Shown: positions 56,031 through 64,000 of the stretch, piece after piece
Layout of the letters: each line of letters starts with the position of its first letter
Numbering within the stretch: position 1 is the stretch's first letter
Program-made: the position numbers and the translations under genes
DNA from: Apostichopus japonicus
Taxonomy: Eukaryota; Echinodermata; Holothuroidea; Aspidochirotida; Stichopodidae
Assembly (NCBI RefSeq): GCF_037975245.1
Contig: NC_092575.1
Location: 7,101,001-7,165,000 of the forward strand
Direction: 5' to 3'
DNA length: 64,000 bases
The notes under the pieces: generated by a model
The model's database searches: none
The model's input: only the letters and a program-made list of their open reading frames with translations
What the model was told of the DNA's origin: nothing

Positions 56031-56291
56031 TGTTAGATAATTAATAAATAACTATAATGTAATAATAACACAAGACAGGTTATTCCAGTTGTTGAGGCTC
56101 TGTATTCAATAGTCATAATGAGTATATAGTACTATAGTAGAACAATCTGTTATATAAGCTCATTTACTCTTAAATCCATATATGGGCATAGATAGGCTAG
56201 GATGGTGGCTGGGGTCAGGGTAAGTATGTAACCTCCAGGTATGACTGGCAGTGGTTGGTCTAAACTACAGGTTGCAGTACAATATGTTACA
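56031..56291 (-). repeat. 5' LTR of the Gypsy element
   Basis: Read on the minus strand it starts TGTAACATATTG and ends ATCTAACA (TG...CA). It is the same as the other LTR over 261 bp. It should hold the promoter for the element. Confidence 0.92.
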
Positions 56292-56771
56292 AGTGAAACG
56301 AAGCCGGCCTTACTATGACTTGAGGCAAGCGGCGCTTTGGCACCTGGGCCGAAACTAGCTCCTTTGCGACTACAAGTTTTCAACCTGTCGGGTCCTTACA
56401 CCCGACGGCGCATCGGTTGCGAGACGGTCACCCAATAGGCCAATCCACCCGTCATACTGAATGTGCCTTATTACTCTCGTTGATACATAACAACCTGCCA
56501 GGCATATCAATCCTAAACTTGCTTTCAATTATGATTATTTATCTTCTGTGGAGAAACAGCAAATTGGTTTAACTGATTCCGGATGGACCAACCACAAAAA
56601 AACATTTATCGAAAAGTTGTGATATTTAGATTGCTCTTTATACAAATTTGGGGACCGATTTTTCTTTCCCTTTCTTATCGAAGGTGGTTGGTAATATTGT
56701 AAAATTTATATGTTTGAAGGATTAATTTCTTTTTGTTTCTGTCGTCTCCTGTAGTATAGGTAAAGGCAGAT
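56292..56771. other. Flank between Gypsy element and SDR gene
   Basis: No gene seen. The stretch must contain the promoter and 5' UTR of the dehydrogenase gene, although an upstream non-coding exon further left cannot be excluded. AGGTAAAGGCAGAT just before the ATG could be an acceptor remnant or UTR. Confidence 0.4.
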
Positions 56772-57844
56772 ATGAAGCTGGAAGGAATTTGCGCCCTTAT
56801 TACTGGAGCAGCTGACGGGATAGGAAAAGCCGTTACCAAACGATTTCTGGAGAGGGGCGCAAAGGTAATATTCACACATAGATCTCTATGTCCTTTTATA
56901 TGCACAACAGGCAATATGTGATACTGAAAAGTAGTCGAAACATGTCAGGCTATAGCCACAACTGTATTCTGCATAGTACATGCATTTGTCAAATATGTGT
57001 CAGCATGTGCCTAGCATCTCTGGGGTCGTGAGTTCAGGCCCTGGCCGGCTACCGTAGAGTGGGCATTTTCATCCAAGAGAAATCAGGAATAGTAAAACAA
57101 ACCCCAAATGAGTTATTTTTTATTATTAAAGGCTTTGCAAGACTCGCCCCAAACCGCGTGCCGCCCGTGAAAAAGTTATTTTAACTTAGTTATCTTAGTA
57201 ATGAAACGTGATACCTTGTTATCTTTAGCTGCACCTGAGATGTCCATCGCTGTATCGTTTGCACACTGTGCTGTGGGTATTGACCGCAGCTGTATGTACT
57301 GACTGTACACAAGTGTCTAATTACCGAAGGTAGCAAGCTGTGTGCGTCTTTTTCTGGGATCGATGGTGGTGTCTAACACTTCTGTTACACCTCATTCGAA
57401 ACTAGGTCAGATTACCGGCATTAGACGTTTCTTTTTGCACGTGTCTTCACACCCTTTAATAAGGGTAGTCCTACTCAGTGCAGAAGCACTGCTTTCCAGA
57501 AGAGCCCTCAAGTATTGGTACTCTTCGATATAACCTTGTACCCCTGACGTGAAGTGTAATTCAACGCAGTCCTTGGTATGCTAAGTAGCGTCGTAATGCA
57601 GTTTTGCGGGTTACAAAAATTCGCACATCCGTGTTTGGGAAAATAGGTACCGTATATCATAAATAACGTCTGTATTGTCACGGTGCTTTCTTGAGTTTAC
57701 ACTATTTTTGTTTACAGTTTGTCGCAATTCTTGATTACAACAAGGCTAAAGGAGAAGAAACTGTTCAAGAATTTGCCAACCAGTTTGGAAAAGATCGGGT
57801 CAGATTTTTCCTCTGTGATGTGGCTAAAGATGATGAACTTGGTG
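56772..57844 (+). CDS. HPGD: HPGD-like exons 1 and 2 (56772-56864, 57718-57844)
   Basis: Exon 1 encodes MKLEGICALITGAADGIGKA and VTKRFLERGAK (phase 0, donor GTAATA). Exon 2 encodes FVAILDYNKAKGEETVQEFA and VRFFLCDVAKDDELG (phase 1, donor GTAAGA). CDVA is the SDR DxxD-type adenine-binding motif. Confidence 0.9.
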
Positions 57845-60800
57845 GTAAGATGTCAAATGGGTTCCATGCACAATGTGTAAATAAAAAGAAAAAAAGGATT
57901 AACTTGTCAACAGTCTTTGGGTTGCGTTGCACTCAGCTATCGAAATAATTTTATTCTATTTACCATGCTAAATAAGGAAAGTTAACATACTGCGCAAGTT
58001 CTAGTTACTCTATTATACAAGGATTTAGTCGTGGTTTCGCCATATTTGATTACATTTAGTTTTTCCTCTCTTTAGATATAACAATCTATGGTCCTCTGAT
58101 GCCCATCATAATCAATTGATATTGAACCATAATCACTCTGTATTGATCAATGTGTACATTTGAGATGTTACATTATAGTAATGTTGTAAATAATGCATTT
58201 CAACAGGGAGTCTTTTCTCATAACAAAGAGGAAACCCAGATCCGATCATACTTATAAATGTAAACATTCATACAGCCTTTTATTACGGTACTGCACAATA
58301 TGGGATAGTCTTGTACAACAACATTATTAAGACTTGGTCAAAAATCTTTAAAGGCATTGAAGACTCGCCCCAAACCGCGTGCCGCCCTCTGAAAAAAAGT
58401 TAACTTTCCGTTGCTTGCAAGTGAAGTTTTCTTCTTGTCGCTATACAAAATGCAGACAGTTACGGTAATGAAACGTGGTACCTTGTTATCTTTATCTAGA
58501 CCTGAAAATAATGTCCATCGCTGCTATGTACACTGTGTTGTGGGTAATGACTGTAGCTGTATGTATTGACTGTAAACAACTGTCTCATAACCGACGGTAG
58601 CAAGCTATGTGTGTATTTTCTGGGATCGATGGTGGTGTCTAACACTTTTGTTACACCTCATTCGAAAGTAGATCAGATTACCGCCATGAGACATTTCTTT
58701 GTGCGCGAGTCTTCACACCCTTTAAGATCACCCAAAAGAGGAAGGATATTTGTTTAACTACGAAGGGGCCGGATCCAGGATTTTTAAAAGGAGGAGGTGT
58801 GATCCTGGGATCGTTGAGGCAGACTCCTGTGTATTGGGGTGTGGGGGTACCCCCAGAAGAAAATTAGACGTTAAATGGTGCATTATGAGACATTTTTTTA
58901 GGATATAAATTTAGGTGTATAATATGGTTTGTAGGATAGGTTGTGCTAAAAACTACGGTACTGTTGTTTAAACACACACCCTAACTCCGGGGCTGAAACG
59001 TCTGTTTTATTCTCGAATTTGTTGTGTTTATAACATCATTCAAGCTTTTATCAATTAAAAAAAAATAATAATAATAATAATAATAATAATTTTCTTACAA
59101 TTACAAGATGTCGCCTGCACCATTAAGTAAAATGCATATTCTTTTTGTCTATTTCTTTTCAAGATGCTTTTAAGGAAGCCTTTAATGTCAATCATCGGTT
59201 AGATGTTGTCATTAATAACGCAGGTGTTGATGACGAACATCCAAATGTTCTGCAAATTAATTTAGTAAGTCACCTTCATTTTGTTGCCAATATAGCCTTA
59301 TAGCAAGTGAAAATTTGAACCATACAAGAGAAAGAAAATTAAGTGTTTTTATTTTCTTTTTTCTTTGGTGAAATGTTATCGCAATGTTGTTTTTGTTTGC
59401 AGAGTACAAAGTATTCGCCGTTCGCATAATGTCACAATTACGTCACAATGAACGATTTCGTGTATATTTAAACAAAAACATAATACAATTTACCAAGTGA
59501 TTACTGTCTCACAGTTTTGAGGTAAGGAAACTGCATGGGGCTGGAAATGGGTAATTTCGGCAATGGTGCGGGGTCATGTTGTATCGTTCGTGCATGCACA
59601 GGCTCTTACACTAAAAAAGTAATTCTTATATGTGGCATATGGCATTAGGACCTATGGCTTATTCATCTAGATATCCAAATGGGTGCCATTCTTAATCTGC
59701 CTTTGGGCTCTCAAAAATCTAATCAAGGTGGCCAATCCAGTAACCTATCGGTACTTCACATGGACCCATGTATTGTTCAAGGCCCTAAATTGGAACCAAC
59801 AAATTTGGCATTCAATCGGTAGTCGGACCCACTGAAAATAAGTTATTATTTGATAATTTACATATCTAGCAGGAATGTTACCTGTCACACCATCTGGCTA
59901 AGTATGCATAGCGTTAGTTACATATAATAAATAAAATATATTTAACTTAAAGTCCATTTCATTTGTTTCACTGGATAACAAACCGTGATTCTACAGGTCC
60001 TGAAATATTTCGGGTCACAAAGTACACGCACATTATATTGTTTCATTGTTCTAACCTTACTGCATATTACAGTGACAAACGCCTTGATATTGGGGGGGGG
60101 GGGGTAAAACTCAGATGGTTTTTATTCGTATATCTAAAATACTGTGAAGTACAGTATAGCTAGTTCTTAAATTCCTCTCCATAATTCCACCAAAAAGGGG
60201 AATTGGAACCAAAAACTGTCCTCAACAGAAGAACACTGAGAGTGCCATATCTGGCATGCCAAATACCAAAAATGGCTCACCCTTGCAAGCCCCAAACCAT
60301 GATTGGACTTGGATGGATGTGGACTCTCCTTTGGGGGACCGTCTCTTACAACATCGGTGCCCTGTTTGCGCTTGCTACGCCACTACCGGCTGTTCGATTC
60401 ACAGTTGATATAACATCCTATAGTGGGTGTTGTACGTGGGAGGGTTTGTATGTGTTAATACGCGTAGGCCTACTGTATATCAACGTTGTGTTGTATACAG
60501 ATTCGATTAAATACCGTAAAACAAGCGTCGTTCATAAACGGTACTAATCGGTTGTACCAGCATCATTAGATTACTTATCTTATCAGCATTATTAATCTAC
60601 AGCGGTAGACAAAGCAATATCTAAAGGTGTAAACAAATCTATAATGACGATAAAATCAAAGTACATCTTATCATACGTATACATAACGGTTTCGTCTAAA
60701 GCCATTAGCAGACTCTGGCTTGGAACTCCCATATAGTTCTTATAAAGTAGCTTATACTTGTTATATAGATATAAGTAGTTTTCACTATACGTCTGTTCAT

Positions 60801-63800
60801 CATGACGTTTCATAAAGCAAACTGACATGTTGCATTTGCCAGCAAATGGCATGCGGCCTGAACCGTTTGCGCGCGTCATTTCATCATACAATGGATAAGC
60901 ACACTTTTAAGTGGGACTTACAATTCCATTTTCGTTAACATACCCAAACACTGACCGCAATTTAACTGTACCTTACTGTATAGCAATCCATTTCGACACG
61001 CTATACTCAGAATTGTGACATATTAGTCGCGGACTAAAATAAGTCAGCAAAAAAAAACCATGTTTGCTGAGTAATCAATGCTCGGAAATCCTTGCAAACA
61101 ATATTTCATGACTCCCAGGTACACATGTATTGCATTTTCCTCTACAAATATAACTACATAACATGATCCAATCTGTCTGACCTTTATTGAAGATCCAAAA
61201 TGGTGAGGAAGTAGTGAGCCTATACTATATAGTGTACTGAGCGTATCCTATATCATGCACAATAGCCAACTTCTATATACTTTTACACGCGCAGATCAAC
61301 ACCTCGCATTTTCAGCCAAATACAAAATCCATAAGTATTGTTACCACCAGCAAAATCATGCGCTCAGATCTGATTATATGATATCTATAAAATTTATTCT
61401 AAATATGCCATTTGACGTCTATAGACGAACACCCTCCCCCCCCCCCCCTACCGTTGTCATGGGATTAATCGTCAACCATCCCATGCAGGGTCACTCACTC
61501 TCCTTTATAAAATAACTGATCCACCCATGTTTTAATTACCAAATCAGAATAACTTATTTTGTTGTTGCTGCTTTTTTTACTACCCTACAGGGTGCAGTTA
61601 TCACTGGATCGTATCTTGCCAAACAATATATGAGTAAACAAAATGGTGGCCATGGTGGCGTGCTCATAAACACTGGATCAATTGCAGGTAAGCTAAGCCA
61701 CATACACCGTTCGAAGCGACATGGGGATCAACAACGTTTTAACATGGTTACGTAGTCTTTTACAAGTTTTCTTTAGATGTCATTGAAATCTTGGGGTAGT
61801 TTTTGTATCCATGGTTAGCTCAGACGAAAAGAGAACAGAATATCTTATTTTTCATAACTCTAACAAATTCTCTGATGCGTTACGGTTTGCATGAGCATGT
61901 ATGCTTTTCCTCGTGCGATCGACATACCCACCAAAATATTATAATTGAATAGCTTAGTTAATTCTATACTTAGCAGATTAGAAACTGAAACCAGCAACAG
62001 CGTTATGGCCAATCCAGTCATCCTATTATTGAGCTTAAATGTTATTATCAGAAAACGAGTAGTTTTTGGCCAGTTTAGTGGTACAGGGGTGTTCCATTCA
62101 CCGTTTTAGATGGGAGTGAATAGCGATTCTGTGACCGACAAGCTGTATTGGGACCAAATTCAGTGCAACAAAAAAAAGTAGCTTGTTGTTTAAGTAATTA
62201 CACAATTTCACAGTTTTATTGGCAGGGGTACAGGGGGAGGGAGAGGGGGGAACACAAAAAATGCATCAATTTTAGACAGAAAAATAAGTCAGAAAATGGT
62301 ACTTTCTCTAAAATCGTTTGGAGTGTCCTAAACTGGGGGTCCTCCTGTAGCAAAAGCGTTTTAAGATATTTCTTGCTCTCTGGTAGCGAGTTCAAAGCAC
62401 AAATATACATATGATAGAGAGACAGAGAGAGACCAATTCTATTTCTCTAGAAGGAATGTATATCCAGCCTTTTTTGCGGGTACAGGGGCCAAAGCCCTCG
62501 GAATCTTTATCATTTGGTGATGTTTCTTGTTCTCTTGTAGCGACTTTAAAGCACAAAAAACTCTTGTCAGAAATAGGAATTCCAGTGCTCTGGAATGCAT
62601 TCGAAGACCTTATGGGGATCCTGGGACCCCAGCAGCAGTGTTTGCAGATATTTTTCAGATTTTAATCCAACTCTGGGAATTGTAGACCTAAGGCGAGAAA
62701 CAAAGAGAACGATTTTGTTTTCTTTTTTTACATCTTTGCAAAGTTTATTACTCTTTATTACATTCACTGAATATCGGTTCAAATTTCTGGACCGATGTGG
62801 CATCTACTTTGATTGTCACTGATGTGTGACACCCTTCAGACCGACGCCCTATCTCCCCCCCCCCACCCACCCTCCACCTGGTTTGATAATTCTCTTTTAA
62901 TATAATCATTTCTTCTTTCGCAGGACTTCTGTCTTATGAAAAAGCTCGATATGCTGCTACAAAGTTTGGTGTGGTTGGATTCTCATTGTCAATAACTGTA
63001 AGTTACTTAGACATTGACTTTAACGAAAGTAATAACCAAAGAAGATTGTTGAGTGACAGTCAGGCGCATAGCCAAGGGGGATGGGGGCGAAGGGGGCGAC
63101 CGCCCCCCCCCCCCCATTGAGCTTTTTTTTTGTACGTTTTTATGATATCGCTGGTAATTTCAAATAGAAAATGCTTAGATGCAACTTGCAAGGCCTGGGA
63201 AGTGCCATTTCCAGCGAACCGGGGTGCATTGTCGGCCAAAATTTTCTTGAACGCTTCGCGCCCACTCATGGTGGCGCTACGCTTAGATAGTTTCCAATGC
63301 CGAATCCACGGTTCTGATAATTTGCCTACAAACTCGCACATCCCTTGGCAAATTCCTCGCTACGCACATGGTGACAGTTTAACATGTTGGATTCCTTGTA
63401 AATAAAATATTTGTGGATTGTATAAAAAACCAGTTCTACCCCAATCTTTTCTTTGGAAAAGGGGAGAGGGTCGGGACATAACCTGCGCTGGTTTATTTGA
63501 AAGGGCATGGATACTATTTTAACTTTCCTTTATCTTACAAAATTTTGCGGAAACAAGTTTTTGTTATGAGGGAGATGGAATAGGTTAGAAAAGAGAACCT
63601 GCTTTGATTTTCTTGTGAGGACGTCTCGGTTGTAATTATTAGGAGTAACAGAGTAATCTCTGGTTATCTTGCTCATATAAGTGCGTCAAAGATCGCATAA
63701 AAATGTATACGATTTCACGGTATACAGGAAAGAAATCTATTTGTACTTTCATCGCTTATATGAATAGGAGTTTGGATGTGTGTTTTTATAAGCTGAGTTT

Positions 63801-63923
63801 CATTTTTCTGCAGGTTGAAGATCGTTCGTTTACCACAGATGACATTAGGGTAGGTGTTATCTGTCCATCTTTTCTATCCACTGAATTATCTAGAGAGGGG
63901 AAAGCAAACCGAATCTTTATTCA
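56772..63923 (+). CDS. HPGD: Short-chain dehydrogenase, 15-hydroxyprostaglandin dehydrogenase-like, 3' end outside window
   Basis: A classical SDR, probably NAD-dependent, most like 15-hydroxyprostaglandin dehydrogenase, which oxidises the 15-hydroxyl of prostaglandins. Exons: 56772-56864, 57718-57844, 59164-59264, 61591-61687, 62924-62997, 63814-63923; all GT-AG with consistent phases, 200 codons so far against 266 residues in human HPGD. Visible: TGAADGIG cofactor loop (11-18), Asp37 after the second strand (AILDYN) favouring NAD, NNAG (91-94), catalytic Ser137 in NTGSIAG, and Tyr149/Lys153 in YAATK. Then VGVICPSFLSTEL, the PG-motif region, with PS in place of PG. The start ATG directly precedes the first strand. 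Substrate is inferred; other invertebrate SDRs of this type are often annotated as HPGD-like. Confidence 0.88.
56985..57060 (+). repeat. Possible degenerate tRNA-derived SINE head
   Basis: GGGGTCGTGAGTTCAGGCCC resembles a B box with one or two changes. The A box is not convincing. In intron 1 of the HPGD-like gene. Confidence 0.3.
57130..57455. mobile_element. TTAA-target element, copy in HPGD-like intron 1
   Basis: The left end AGGCTTTGCAAGACTCG and the right end GTCTTCACACCCT are inverted, flanked by TTAA (57126-57129, 57456-57459). Over its length it matches 58352-58721 (shared GGGATCGATGGTGGTGTCTA and CCCCAAACCGCGTGCCGCCC). Kolobok is the likely superfamily because of the TTAA target and AGG start. 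Confidence 0.8.
58352..58721. mobile_element. TTAA-target element, copy in HPGD-like intron 2
   Basis: Termini AGGCATTGAAGACTCG and CGAGTCTTCACACCCT are flanked by TTAA (58348-58351, 58722-58725). It is 44 bp longer than the intron 1 copy through a segment near 58395-58450. No transposase. Confidence 0.85.
59164..61687 (+). CDS. HPGD: HPGD-like exons 3 and 4 (59164-59264, 61591-61687)
   Basis: Exon 3 encodes DAFKEAFNVNHRLDVVINNA and PNVLQINL; exon 4 encodes GAVITGSYLAKQYMSKQNGG and VLINTGSIA. LQINL and YMSKQNGG match the human enzyme closely, which supports the HPGD call. Confidence 0.9.
62924..63923 (+). CDS. HPGD: HPGD-like exons 5 and 6 (62924-62997, 63814-63923)
   Basis: Exon 5 encodes GLLSYEKARYAATKFGVVGF and SLSIT with the catalytic Tyr and Lys. 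Exon 6 encodes VEDRSFTTDDIRVGVICPSF and LSTELSREGKANRIFI and ends in phase 2 at GTAAGT. The rest of the gene is right of the window. Confidence 0.88.
63061..63310. mobile_element. Fragment of hAT-like element
   Basis: A left end CAGGCGCATAGCCAAGGGGG is followed by a C run. The segment 63180-63300 matches, in reverse, the interiors of the elements near 23590 and 42820 (for example GGCGCTACGCTTAGATAG). No right end was identified. Confidence 0.5.
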
Positions 63924-64000
63924 GTAAGTGTATTTATTGTACTACGTTTCTTAGTCTTGTCACGTTAGAAAAGGTGGTGTCCTCCACCTTTTTGGTCATT

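Larger units (their letters stand above)
47668..56291 (-). mobile_element. Full-length Ty3/Gypsy LTR retrotransposon with nested insertions
   Basis: Two LTRs of 261 bp (47668-47928 and 56031-56291), which I find identical by eye, bound a gag-pol region on the minus strand. Without its insertions the element is about 4.6 kb. A primer-binding site and a purine tract are present. No clean target duplication is seen at the outer flanks. Order gag, protease, RT, RNase H, integrase fits Ty3/Gypsy (mag/SURL-like by my reading). The gag-pol frame is broken twice, so this copy is not autonomous. Confidence 0.93.

Noticed and set aside
60203-60547. 114-codon plus-strand frame in HPGD-like intron 3
   Set aside because: No recognisable domain and no splice-compatible link to the neighbouring exons; could be a decayed element.

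Overview
This is a window of AT-rich, intron-rich animal nuclear DNA. All three genes I can support have small exons with GT-AG introns and metazoan-type products. The mobile elements (a chromoviral-like Ty3/Gypsy copy, many hAT-type and TTAA-target elements, tRNA-derived SINEs, a Penelope-type hammerhead fragment) suggest a marine invertebrate deuterostome. An echinoderm such as a sea cucumber is my guess, not a demonstrated assignment.

Layout. (1) 617-21996, minus strand: 21 coding exons (952 codons so far) of an ERCC6L/PICH-type SNF2 translocase. The 5' end is complete; the C-terminus runs off the left edge. Its introns hold many minisatellites. Three of these are built from copies of the adjacent exon's own 3' end plus splice donor. 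Another intron carries a Penelope-type hammerhead ribozyme motif in the sense orientation. (2) 22.0-30.8 kb: the divergent intergenic region between ERCC6L and PIPOX, filled with nested hAT-like elements, a GGGTG-ended transposon with 8-bp target duplications, and two very short palindromic insertions. (3) 30818-41809, plus strand: a complete eight-exon gene for a peroxisomal sarcosine/pipecolate oxidase-like flavoenzyme (389 aa). An antisense LINE lies immediately upstream of exon 3, and its introns hold further MITEs and satellites. (4) 41.8-56.8 kb: an intergenic transposon cluster. It includes nested hAT-like elements and a full-length Ty3/Gypsy retrotransposon (47668-56291, minus strand) with identical LTRs. 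The Gypsy copy contains a DNA transposon inserted in its polypurine tract, and that transposon contains a 3.3-kb array rich in AGGTCA direct repeats. (5) 56772 to the right edge, plus strand: the first six exons of a short-chain dehydrogenase most like 15-hydroxyprostaglandin dehydrogenase, with two copies of a TTAA-target element in its first two introns.

The three host genes act in separate processes: chromatin/anaphase bridges, imino-acid oxidation, and prostaglandin-type oxidation. I see no operon-like logic. The main interest lies in the repeats: splice-donor-seeded minisatellites, micro-palindromes with 7-bp target duplications, a three-level nested retroelement, and nuclear-receptor-like motif arrays. 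Exon coordinates come from reading splice signals and protein similarity from memory; no alignment or transcript data were available.
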